Source: Peptococcaceae bacterium UBA7185
GTDB lineage: Bacteria; Bacillota; Peptococcia; Peptococcales; Peptococcaceae
Direction: 5' to 3'
Assembly: GCA_002491065.1 (NCBI GenBank)
Contig: DKVF01000089.1
Coordinates: forward strand, 1-11,819
DNA length: 11,819 nucleotides
Both the position numbers and the translations under genes were made by a program. The notes beneath the pieces are model-generated. The model did not search any database and had not been told where the DNA came from. It saw nothing but the letters and a program-made list of their open reading frames with translations. Numbering within the stretch: the stretch's first letter is position 1; every line of letters begins with the position of its first letter. Positions 6,096 to 11,819 of the stretch are shown piece after piece.

Positions 6096-6822
6096 ACTTC
6101 TCAATGGCCTTTTGGGCTTTGCTCTGGTTCTGCTGTGCTGGCAGCTGGGCAGTATGGCCCTGCAAAAGTCATTTTTGCCTACGCCATGGGTTTCCTTCAC
6201 GGCCTTTTTGCAGTGCTTCTTTCATGAAGAAATGGGCCACCATTTTTGTATCAGCGCCTTTCGCATCCTGAGCAGTATTCTGTTGGCGACGGTACTGGCA
6301 GTGCCCTTGGGGTTGGCTATGGGGCGGATTCCCTGGCTGGGACGGCTGCTGAATCCCGTTGTGTATTTGCTCTATCCCTTACCCAAGGTGGTATTTTTGC
6401 CCATCATCGTCGTGCTGATGGGACTGGGAAACTGGCCCAAAATTTTTCTCATTGCGCTGGTGGTGTTTTTTCAGATTATCGTGGTCACCCGCGACGCCGC
6501 CAGCAGTATTCCCAAAGCCAGCTTGCAGTCCATGCGCTCGCTGAATGCCACGCCGTGGCAAACCTTTTCTCATCTCATCTTTCCCAGCTGTCTGCCGCAG
6601 ATTCTCACTTCGCTGCGCATTACACTGGGGACAGCCATTGCCATCCTGTTCTTTGCTGAAACCTTCGCTTCCTTTGACGGGTTGGGATATTTTATTTTAG
6701 ACAGCATGGAGAGACGGGAGTATCCCGCGATGTACGCCGGTATTATCGGACTGGCCCTGCTGGGACTTTTACTGTATGGTCTGGTGGATTTGCTGGAGCA
6801 AAAATTATGTAAATGGAAATAA
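6085..6822 (+). CDS. ABC importer permease, SsuC/TauC-like
   Basis: This is the membrane component that pairs as a dimer with the ATPase and receives substrate from the lipoprotein. The 245-residue protein shows about six hydrophobic segments, including residues 8-26, 58-80, 98-114, 118-136, 180-197 and 216-238. The cytoplasmic coupling loop is recognisable as ASLQSMRSLNATPWQTFSH followed by LIFPSCLPQIL (about 145-174), although the usual EAA...G glycine is replaced by Asn-Ala. ETFASFDGLGYFI (192-204) is the conserved SsuC-like element. The start is set at ATG 6085 because GGAGGA lies at 6072-6077; upstream in-frame starts fall inside the ATPase gene without a ribosome site. A strong hairpin follows 19 nt after the stop. 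Confidence 0.92.
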   Translation: MKTKLLNGLLGFALVLLCWQLGSMALQKSFLPTPWVSFTAFLQCFFHEEMGHHFCISAFRILSSILLATVLAVPLGLAMGRIPWLGRLLNPVVYLLYPLPKVVFLPIIVVLMGLGNWPKIFLIALVVFFQIIVVTRDAASSIPKASLQSMRSLNATPWQTFSHLIFPSCLPQILTSLRITLGTAIAILFFAETFASFDGLGYFILDSMERREYPAMYAGIIGLALLGLLLYGLVDLLEQKLCKWK

Positions 6823-6841
6823 AAAGCGTGATAGAAAATGA

Positions 6842-6893
6842 AAACAGCCGTAAGGAAAATAGACCATTTACTCTATTTTCTTTACGGCTGTTT
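6842..6893. terminator. Long bidirectional terminator between the ABC operon and menA
   Basis: Bases 6842-6863 pair with 6872-6893 over 22 positions with a single G-T mismatch and an 8-nt loop. On the minus strand the stem is followed by a T-rich tract, a good end for the HD-menA transcript. On the plus strand the tail is poorer (TTTATC), but the hairpin lies just behind the ABC permease stop. A second, weaker hairpin TGCCCAA/TTGGGCA (6902-6921) lies between it and the menA stop. Confidence 0.85.
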
Positions 6894-6935
6894 ATCATGT
6901 GTGCCCAATTCTGTTTGGGCAGAAAAATGGGATTC

Positions 6936-7838
6936 TCAAAAAAAAGTTTCCAGCAATAAGCCCAACGCCAAACCCAAACCGAACAGGGTATTGGTCTTGG
7001 AAACCAAAATCATGGCCGGCATCATCTGCTTGGGCTGCTGTCCTTCAGGGCGAAACCTTTCCACAGCCTGACGGGCAGTGGGGATGCTGAAAAAAGTAGC
7101 CAGCAGCCAAACACTGTGACCGCCTAAAACGATGAGTGCCAGCACCCAGAGATAACAGAGGGCAAACATGACAGCTAAAAACTGCACCGAGCGCCGATGG
7201 CCCAGCAGGATGACCAGCGTGTGCCGTCCGTTGGCGGCATCTCCCACGCGGTCGCGGATATTATTTCCGGTGAGAATCAAGCCAATCAGTACCGCCACAG
7301 GCAGAGAGATGGCCACAGTATGCCAAGTCAGGATGCCTGTCTGAATATAAAAGGCAATACAGATAACGCCGGTGCCTAAAAATCCGCCGGCAAAAACCTC
7401 GCCAAAGGGAGAGGCAGAAATGGGAAAGGGGCCGCCGGTATATAAATACCCGATTAACATGCAGAAGGCACCGATCAGGAGCAAGTACCAGCTACTGCTG
7501 GCGCAGATATAGATGCCCAGCAGCGCTGCAAAGGCGTAGAAGCCCAGAGCCAGATTCAGCACAAAGCGGGGTGATGCGCCGTCGTGGACAATGGTGCCCC
7601 CGATGCCCACCGAGTCCTTGGTGTCCAACCCCCGCACATAGTCATAATATTCATTAAACAAATTTGTGGCTACCTGGATGGAGCAGCTGGCGGCGAGCAT
7701 TGCCAAAAATAAACCAAAATGCAGCGTGTGAATACAGGAAAAAGCATACATACTTCCCACCAATACCGGAACCAGGGACGCGGTAAGGGTATGGGGCCGC
7801 AGCAGCCGCCACCAAAAATCAAAATCTTTCTTAGCCAT
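6936..7838 (-). CDS. menA: 1,4-dihydroxy-2-naphthoate polyprenyltransferase, UbiA family
   Basis: MenA attaches a polyprenyl chain to DHNA with loss of CO2 to give demethylmenaquinone, in the cytoplasmic membrane. The 300-residue protein has eight to nine hydrophobic segments and both Asp-rich motifs of the UbiA fold: NLFNEYYDYVRGLDTKDS (59-76, NxxxD with Asn62/Asp66) and GNNIRDRVGDAANGRHTL (191-208, Asn192/Asp196/Asp200). RPHTLTASLVPVLVG at the N terminus and YLYTGGPFPIS in the middle are typical of MenA. The start is supported by AAAGGA about 11 nt upstream, which overlaps the stop of the preceding HD gene, so the two are co-transcribed. No other menaquinone gene is in the window. Another UbiA-family prenyltransferase is possible but the motifs fit MenA best. 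Confidence 0.9.
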   Translation of the reverse strand: MAKKDFDFWWRLLRPHTLTASLVPVLVGSMYAFSCIHTLHFGLFLAMLAASCSIQVATNLFNEYYDYVRGLDTKDSVGIGGTIVHDGASPRFVLNLALGFYAFAALLGIYICASSSWYLLLIGAFCMLIGYLYTGGPFPISASPFGEVFAGGFLGTGVICIAFYIQTGILTWHTVAISLPVAVLIGLILTGNNIRDRVGDAANGRHTLVILLGHRRSVQFLAVMFALCYLWVLALIVLGGHSVWLLATFFSIPTARQAVERFRPEGQQPKQMMPAMILVSKTNTLFGLGLALGLLLETFF

Positions 7839-7853
7839 AAAGAGGTCGTCCTT

Positions 7854-9065
7854 TCAAAAAGATGTACTGGATGCAGTTAGCACCGTATAGTGTACGCCTG
7901 TCTGTGTACAGAACTCCGCAAACAAGGAAATGTCCTGTCCATCGCCAAATACCTGCCCTAAAAGCTGCGCCAGTGGCATGTGCGTTCCATATATGCTGCG
8001 CAGCGCCGTGAAAAACTGGTAGGTGTTATCCCCATCCAGTGCAGCACACAGCTCCGGGCTGCGGAATAGAAGGGTGCCTTCCCGCAGTTCCAGCTGCGCC
8101 TTGGCGGACAATGGATACACCTGATCTGCCAGGTCCTGCTCAACTGCCGCCAGGAACAAATCATACCATTTATCCTCCAGCGTTTCCGCTTCCTGACGGG
8201 TCAGCGCAATATCATTCTGCCGAAAACGGTAATTGACCGGCTGCCACTGGGGACTTCCCTTGGTGAGACAGTAGGCCTGCCCGAAGGTATTGGCCTGATA
8301 GAGCTTATCATAGGTGGGACTGATTTTATAAATGACAAACACATCCTTATAGTGTGCCAGCAGCTCCTGATAAGCAGGAGCTGTTTCCTCATACTGCTCC
8401 AGTTCCGCCAATGCGTCGAGGATGCCGTTATAGTACCAGGCCTGCTTTTCCTTGGGTGCATGGAACCGCTGCCATAAAGCATCTCCTAATGCGGCATAAT
8501 CGTGGGCAATACTGCGCAGATTGGACAATTTATCAGCCAGCGCCAGCATTTTCTGACGTTCATCGGCAGACTGCAGCGCAGCCAGAGCCGCAGTTTTGCG
8601 TGCCAGCCAGCTTTTTTCCTTGTCCTCGCTGTGATGGCTTACCAGAGCGGCGACGTCCTCACCAAAAAGCGCAGCAATCTCCTGGGCAGTGGTGTCGGTA
8701 TCCTCGATGGTATCATGCAAAAGTCCGGCAATTTGTAAATCAGTATCGGCGTTCATATTGGAGAGAATCTGCAGCACCTCCAGCGGGTGGAGGATATAAG
8801 GCAGCGTGGTGCCCTTGCGCAGTCCTCCGGCGTGCCGTTTTACAGCAAAAATAATGGCTTCGTCGATGCGTGCGTTATTGTGCGTCACAAAAGGGCTGCG
8901 GGGGCAGCGCTGGCATTGCGCCTGATTGGCTTCCGTCTGCGCAGGGATTTCCCCGCAGGCAAAATCGTTGTGTTCGATGCCATGCACAATGGCGTTGCAG
9001 ACAGACTGGGTGATGTCCGTTTGGCTGACTGGACAGAAAAATGTAATCTCATCAGATGGGTTCAT
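7854..9065 (-). CDS. SpoT/MESH1-like HD-domain phosphohydrolase with extra N- and C-terminal regions
   Basis: The centre of this 403-residue protein (about 65-215) is an HD domain of the RelA/SpoT hydrolase type: LRKGTTLPYILHPLEV (82-97, with Arg83, Lys84, His93), LLHDTIEDT (115-123, His117-Asp118 and Glu121-Asp122) and ALADKLSNLR (175-184, Asp178 and Asn182). These are the metal-binding and catalytic positions of ppGpp hydrolases, so an alarmone or nucleotide phosphohydrolase is likely. No synthetase domain is present. The first 60 residues hold five cysteines (11, 23, 37, 51, 54), a possible zinc or iron-sulfur site. Residues 235-403 match nothing I recognise. I use ATG 9063-9065, since AAAGGAG lies 8 nt upstream; the longer frame to 9107 lacks one. 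It is 15 nt upstream of menA. Substrate is unproven. Confidence 0.82.
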   Translation of the reverse strand: MNPSDEITFFCPVSQTDITQSVCNAIVHGIEHNDFACGEIPAQTEANQAQCQRCPRSPFVTHNNARIDEAIIFAVKRHAGGLRKGTTLPYILHPLEVLQILSNMNADTDLQIAGLLHDTIEDTDTTAQEIAALFGEDVAALVSHHSEDKEKSWLARKTAALAALQSADERQKMLALADKLSNLRSIAHDYAALGDALWQRFHAPKEKQAWYYNGILDALAELEQYEETAPAYQELLAHYKDVFVIYKISPTYDKLYQANTFGQAYCLTKGSPQWQPVNYRFRQNDIALTRQEAETLEDKWYDLFLAAVEQDLADQVYPLSAKAQLELREGTLLFRSPELCAALDGDNTYQFFTALRSIYGTHMPLAQLLGQVFGDGQDISLFAEFCTQTGVHYTVLTASSTSF

Positions 9066-9115
9066 GGGAGAACTCCTTTCCTTCAAATCGTTGTGGTATA
9101 GTTGCACTGTTTATT

Positions 9116-9124
9116 AGTATAGCA
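9116..9124 (-). promoter_or_regulatory. Extended -10 promoter of the HD hydrolase-menA operon
   Basis: On the minus strand TATACT (9121-9116) is preceded by TGC, the extended -10 form, with no good -35 at 17-18 nt. The predicted start is near 9109, giving a leader of about 44 nt. A second CTATACC lies about 22 nt downstream of the -10, forming a direct repeat of CTATAC that could bind a regulator. The hexamer match is the only evidence. Confidence 0.5.
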
Positions 9125-9212
9125 TAAGTTGGCGCCGTTGGGTAGAAGGGTGAAAGGTCTTTCTATTTTATTGGTTTTCCATAAAATATACAAAATTTTT
9201 TCCGAAAGGTAC

Positions 9213-9272
9213 TTGTATTCCAGACAAAATAGGCTTAAAATATTCTGTATGCTATTTTGGGAGAGAATATTT
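9213..9272 (+). promoter_or_regulatory. typA promoter, inverted repeat and ribosome site
   Basis: TTGTAT (9213-9218) and TAAAAT (9236-9241) are spaced by 17 nt. A 9-bp inverted repeat, AAATATTCT (9238-9246) with AGAATATTT (9264-9272), begins within the -10 and ends one base before the ribosome site AGGAGG (9273-9278). It could be an operator or a 5' hairpin that limits ribosome access. Promoter assignment is by match and spacing only. Confidence 0.6.
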
Positions 9273-9283
9273 AGGAGGCTGCT

Positions 9284-11104
9284 ATGCAACAAGATCATAT
9301 TAGAAATATAGCAATTATTGCCCATGTCGACCACGGCAAAACTACATTGGTAGACAAGCTGTTGAGTCAGTCGGGGACCTTTCGTGAAAACGAACAGGTT
9401 GCAGAACGTGTGATGGACTCTAATGATTTGGAGCGGGAAAAGGGCATTACAATTTTAGCCAAAAATACAGCCATTCATTATGGCGATTATAAAATCAATA
9501 TTGTCGATACGCCGGGACATGCCGACTTTGGCGGTGAAGTGGAGCGTATTATGAAAATGGTAGACGGTGTGCTGCTGGTGGTAGACGCCTTTGAGGGCTG
9601 TATGCCTCAGACCCGTTTTGTACTGAAAAAAGCGCTGGAGCAAAAGCTGGCGCCTATCGTGGTCATCAACAAAATGGACCGTGAATTTGCCCGTCCGCTG
9701 GAAGTGGTGGATGAAGTGCTGGATTTGTTTATTGATTTGGGCGCTGATGAAGATCAGCTGGAATTTCCGGTGATCTTTGCTTCCGGTATTGCCGGCATTG
9801 CCACCAATGACCTGGAAGTGGAAGCGGTGGATTTGAAGCCGCTGTTTGAAGATATTATCAAATATATTCCTGCGCCGAAAGGGGACAGCAACGGTCCGCT
9901 GCAGGCACAGATTACCCTGATGGACTACAACGATTTCTTAGGCCGTATTGCTGTCTGCACAGTAAACAGAGGCACCATCAAGGCCGGACAGACTGTGGCC
10001 ATGCAGACCCGCGAGGGTAAAATCAAACAGGCACGTATCAGCAAATTATTTGGCTTCCAGGGGCTGAAGCGCTTTGAAATCGAATCTGCCTCTGTGGGGG
10101 AAATCGTAGCAGTAGCGGGCTTGGGTGAAATTAATGTAGGCGAGACCATCTGCGATCCGGCAAATGTAGAGCCTATGGAATTCTTGAAAATTGAAGAGCC
10201 TACTCTGGAAATGAGCTTCATGGTAAACAATTCGCCCTTTGCAGGAAAAGACGGCGATCCGGTGACCTCCCGCAAACTGGCTGACCGCTTATTCAAGGAA
10301 ATGGAGACGGATATTGCCCTGAAGGTAAGCGCAACGGAGAATGCCGATACCTTCAAGGTGGCAGGCCGCGGCGAGCTGCACCTGTCCATTCTCATTGAGA
10401 CTATGCGCCGCGAAGGCATGGAATTTCAGGTGTCCAAGCCTCAGGTAGTCATCAAGGAGATAGAAGGGAAAAAATGCGAGCCATATGAATATCTGACCGT
10501 GGATGTGCCGGAGGAATACATGGGACCGGTGATGGAAAAGCTGGGTGCCCGCAAGGGTGAAATGACCAATATGCAGAATTTCAACGGCCAGAGCCGTCTG
10601 GAATATATCATTCCTGCCCGGGGACTGGTGGGATTCCGCACAGAATTTTTGACAGATACCCGTGGATATGGCATTATGAACAGCGTATTTGACAGCTATC
10701 GGCCCTATTCGGGCAATATCGTAGGACGGCGCACCGGTGCGCTGCTGGCATTTGAAACCGGTACCACGACAGCCTATGGTCTGTTCCCGGCAGAAGAACG
10801 GGGAACCTTGTTCTTAGGCGCCGGCGTGGACGTATATGAAGGCATGATTATCGGCGAAGGCAATCGGGAGCAGGATATCGCAGTCAATGTATGCAAAGGG
10901 AAAAACCTGACCAACGTACGTGCTGCCGCCAAGGATGACACCGTGCGTCTGAAAACACCGCGGGAGATGTCCCTGGAAGAATGCATTGCCTTCTTGAATG
11001 ACGACGAATATCTGGAAGTGACACCGCATCATCTGCGGCTGCGCAAACGGTTCCTGAAAGCAAAGGATCGCGTACAGTATGCGAAGACACAACAGCAGGG
11101 CTAA
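9284..11104 (+). CDS. typA: Ribosome-associated translational GTPase TypA/BipA
   Basis: TypA/BipA is an EF-G-like GTPase that binds the ribosome and supports 50S assembly and growth under stress or cold. The 606-residue length is standard. G motifs are intact: G1 AHVDHGKT (13-20), G2 region EREKGITI (50-57), G3 DTPGH (75-79), G4 NKMD (129-132) and G5 ASGIAGIA (about 166-173). A beta-barrel domain II (about 200-300), EF-G-like domains III and V and the BipA-specific C-terminal domain follow. The C-terminal part contains RGLVGFRTEFLTDTRG and ends in a basic tail (HHLRLRKRFLKAKDRVQ). AGGAGG is 5 nt before the ATG. The gene is monocistronic between its own promoter and terminator, and is divergent from the HD-menA operon. 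Confidence 0.97.
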   Translation: MQQDHIRNIAIIAHVDHGKTTLVDKLLSQSGTFRENEQVAERVMDSNDLEREKGITILAKNTAIHYGDYKINIVDTPGHADFGGEVERIMKMVDGVLLVVDAFEGCMPQTRFVLKKALEQKLAPIVVINKMDREFARPLEVVDEVLDLFIDLGADEDQLEFPVIFASGIAGIATNDLEVEAVDLKPLFEDIIKYIPAPKGDSNGPLQAQITLMDYNDFLGRIAVCTVNRGTIKAGQTVAMQTREGKIKQARISKLFGFQGLKRFEIESASVGEIVAVAGLGEINVGETICDPANVEPMEFLKIEEPTLEMSFMVNNSPFAGKDGDPVTSRKLADRLFKEMETDIALKVSATENADTFKVAGRGELHLSILIETMRREGMEFQVSKPQVVIKEIEGKKCEPYEYLTVDVPEEYMGPVMEKLGARKGEMTNMQNFNGQSRLEYIIPARGLVGFRTEFLTDTRGYGIMNSVFDSYRPYSGNIVGRRTGALLAFETGTTTAYGLFPAEERGTLFLGAGVDVYEGMIIGEGNREQDIAVNVCKGKNLTNVRAAAKDDTVRLKTPREMSLEECIAFLNDDEYLEVTPHHLRLRKRFLKAKDRVQYAKTQQQG

Positions 11105-11192
11105 AAAATATCAATAGAAGCAAACCGTATCGTAAAAACGGAAATTTGATAGAATAGAATTTGGTATAGAAAAAAGAAGAAAATTATTCGTC

Positions 11193-11221
11193 AAGCGCTC
11201 AATGAAAAATTGGCGCTTTTT
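11193..11221 (+). terminator. Intrinsic terminator of typA
   Basis: AAGCGCTCAAT (11193-11203) pairs with ATTGGCGCTT (from 11209) with one bulged T and a short A-rich loop, followed by TTTTT. It lies about 90 nt after the typA stop and ends the last clear gene of the window. Confidence 0.8.
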
Positions 11222-11310
11222 CTTATGCTGTGAAAGTAGGCGATAGCGTGGGCAAAACAGGAAGTGTACTTCTGTTTTCAGAGAAAAAATCGCAAACAGG
11301 GAAAGTAAAA

Positions 11311-11367
11311 AACCATTGGTTTCTAGTTGTGTAACCATAGGTTTCCCAATAAAAAACCACTGGTTTC
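11311..11367. repeat. Three palindromic boxes at exact 22-bp spacing, iteron-like
   Basis: AACCATTGGTTTC (11311-11323), AACCATAGGTTTC (11333-11345) and AACCACTGGTTTC (11355-11367) start 22 bp apart. Each is at or near a palindrome; the first, extended by one A, is a perfect 13-mer, AAACCATTGGTTT. The sequence between boxes is not conserved. The 22-bp period, close to two helical turns and not a multiple of three, fits protein-binding iterons rather than a coding repeat. Confidence 0.75.
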
Positions 11368-11384
11368 GCAAACAGAAACCTGAT

Positions 11385-11446
11385 GTAAATGTATATGTAT
11401 ATGTGAATGTAAATGTATATGTATATGTGAATGTATATGTGTGTGG
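11385..11446 (+). repeat. 24-bp perfect tandem duplication in a GTATAT/GTGAAT-rich tract
   Basis: Bases 11385-11408 and 11409-11432 are identical 24-mers made of GTAAAT, GTATAT, GTATAT and GTGAAT hexamers, followed by a partial third unit (GTATATGTGTGTGG). The six-base subunits keep one frame open and encode alternating Val with Asn or Tyr. The tract is purine/pyrimidine alternating, so it is prone to slippage and perhaps to unusual DNA structure. Confidence 0.85.
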
Positions 11447-11475
11447 TGGTGAAAATCTTCTTCTTCTCACCACCA
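11444..11475. repeat. GTGGTGA/TCACCAC inverted repeat
   Basis: TGGTGGTGA (11444-11452) pairs with TCACCACCA (11467-11475) over a 14-nt loop rich in CTT. A further copy of the GGTGGTGATG motif occurs at about 11526-11537. No T-run follows, so it is not a typical terminator. Confidence 0.6.
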
Positions 11476-11620
11476 CCACAATACTACTCAGTTCCTCAGT
11501 TATAGCGCCTGTGTGTTTGTGGTGCTGGTGGTGATGAGGACGACGAAGCCATACGCCCCTAAAAATAAAAAATCCTGAAATACCACGTTTTCGGATTAAG
11601 CAGCAGATTTCCCAATAGAG

Positions 11621-11672
11621 TAGCGGAAATCCGCAACAAAATAGCGAATTATGTAACTGAAGTAGCGAATGT
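11621..11672. repeat. Three TAGCG boxes at exact 21-bp spacing
   Basis: TAGCGGAAAT (11621), TAGCGAATTA (11642) and TAGCGAATGT (11663) begin 21 bp apart, and a trailing (C/G)CAAC or (G)TAAC/GCAAT element recurs 14-17 nt after each. In one plus frame the period of seven codons reads as heptads (VAEIRNK-IANYVTE-VANVCNF). It is either an iteron set or the end of a coiled-coil gene. Confidence 0.65.
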
Positions 11673-11673
11673 C

Positions 11674-11712
11674 TGCAATTTTGCAAAAAATTAAAAATGT
11701 GCAAATTTTGCA
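11674..11712. repeat. Pair of TGCAA(A)TTTTGCA palindromes
   Basis: TGCAATTTTGCA (11674-11685) and TGCAAATTTTGCA (11700-11712) start 26 bp apart and lie between the two 21-bp box sets in the most AT-rich part of the window. They may bind a regulator or mark a melting region; the role is unknown. Confidence 0.55.
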
Positions 11713-11717
11713 TTTTA

Positions 11718-11797
11718 AGGTGTAGTATCGACAATTTGAGATGTAATATCAACAGTTTAAGGTGTAGTATCGACATGATTTTGTAGATACTACACCT
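11718..11797. repeat. Three 21-bp-spaced TGTAGTATCGACA boxes plus an inverted copy forming a hairpin
   Basis: TGTAGTATCGACA (11721), TGTAATATCAACA (11742) and TGTAGTATCGACA (11763) start 21 bp apart; the first and third are identical, with a shared AAGG before them, and the middle one is degenerate. An inverted copy, GATACTACACCTT (11786-11798), pairs with AAGGTGTAGTATC (11759-11771) to make a 13-bp stem, extended by ACA/TGT after one mismatch. The layout of direct repeats followed by an inverted repeat is common at plasmid replication origins and at multi-operator promoters. A neighbouring gene would lie beyond the right edge. Confidence 0.75.
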
Positions 11798-11819
11798 TTG
11801 CATCTTTTTGCCCCAATCT

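Larger units (their letters stand above)
11222..11819. other. Repeat-rich region without an intact gene, possible replication-locus remnant
   Basis: Almost 600 bases contain no frame I would call an intact gene. A plus-strand frame open from about 11244 to 11534 (no good start or ribosome site) reads as a K/N/V-rich segment with KKPLVSS, NHWFRKQKPD and then alternating VNVYVYVN, ending in a Leu/Thr/Trp-rich tail. A second plus frame gives CVCGAGGDEDDEAIRP before a stop at about 11560. Another, about 11590-11690, gives heptad-like VAEIRNKIANYVTEVANV. These resemble linker and coiled-coil pieces of phage replisome-organiser proteins broken by frameshifts. Repeats at 22, 24 and 21 bp run through the stretch. 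The assignment is an inference from composition and repeat layout. Confidence 0.4.

Noticed and set aside
6902..6921. The 7-bp hairpin after menA as the main menA terminator
   Set aside because: No T-run follows on either strand; the 22-bp hairpin at 6842-6893 is a far better terminator.
11311..11797. A CRISPR array
   Set aside because: Repeats are 13-24 bp, of several unrelated sequences, with 8-9 nt between copies and no unique 30-40 nt spacers; no cas gene is present.
11111..11803. A 230-codon minus-strand frame across the right-hand repeat region
   Set aside because: Its translation is low complexity (LHLKL repeats, poly-His, TYTFT repeats, poly-Val), there is no ribosome site, and it runs back into the typA terminator. 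It is open because of repeat composition.

Overview
The window looks like a chromosomal segment of a low- to mid-GC Firmicute. A Negativicute-type gut anaerobe such as the Phascolarctobacterium/Acidaminococcus group is a plausible guess, but this rests on general gene style (trmK next to nif3/YqfO, strong Shine-Dalgarno sites, separate DUF2975/HTH pair) and not on any marker gene. Coding regions are densely packed with strong AGGAGG-type ribosome binding sites and recognisable sigma-A promoters.

Layout. (1) 1-767, minus: N-terminal two thirds of an APC-family amino acid permease, cut by the window edge, with its own promoter. (2) 768-1278: about 510 bases without a protein gene. It holds the permease promoter, a near-perfect 20-bp bidirectional terminator hairpin and, upstream of that on the minus strand, an extended -10 promoter. 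Together the last two define a candidate structured small RNA of about 120 nt. (3) 1279-1518, minus: a 79-residue helical protein of unknown function. (4) 1722-6822, plus: a long head-to-tail run of DUF2975 membrane protein, small YozG-like HTH regulator, trmK, nif3/yqfO, then a three-gene ABC importer of the SsuABC/TauABC/ThiXYZ type (lipoprotein, ATPase, permease), closed by a long hairpin. (5) 6936-9065, minus: a two-gene operon made of a SpoT/MESH1-like HD phosphohydrolase-domain protein with a cysteine-containing N-terminal extension, followed 15 nt later by menA (UbiA-family prenyltransferase). It converges on the ABC operon. (6) 9284-11104, plus: typA/bipA with promoter, leader and terminator. 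(7) 11222-11819: almost 600 bases with no convincing intact gene but full of short periodic repeats.

What stands out. The right-hand end carries several separate repeat systems: three palindromic boxes at exactly 22-bp spacing, a 24-bp perfect tandem duplication that reads as an alternating Val/Asn/Tyr linker, three boxes at exactly 21-bp spacing, and three more 21-bp-spaced boxes followed by an inverted copy. I read this as a decayed or partial replication-initiation locus of a phage or plasmid (iterons in and beside a replisome-organiser-like reading frame). This is an inference. The other candidates worth checking are the small RNA at 976-1098, whose loops contain ACCC and CACCU (anti-Shine-Dalgarno-like), and the HD-hydrolase/menA pair.

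How the genes relate. trmK and nif3 are a commonly co-occurring housekeeping pair. The DUF2975/HTH pair in front of them is a known two-gene cassette and may govern the promoter at 1663-1691. The ABC importer substrate cannot be read from sequence. MenA makes demethylmenaquinone from DHNA and a polyprenyl diphosphate, so the cell probably has a quinone-linked respiratory step, but no other men or mqn gene is visible here.
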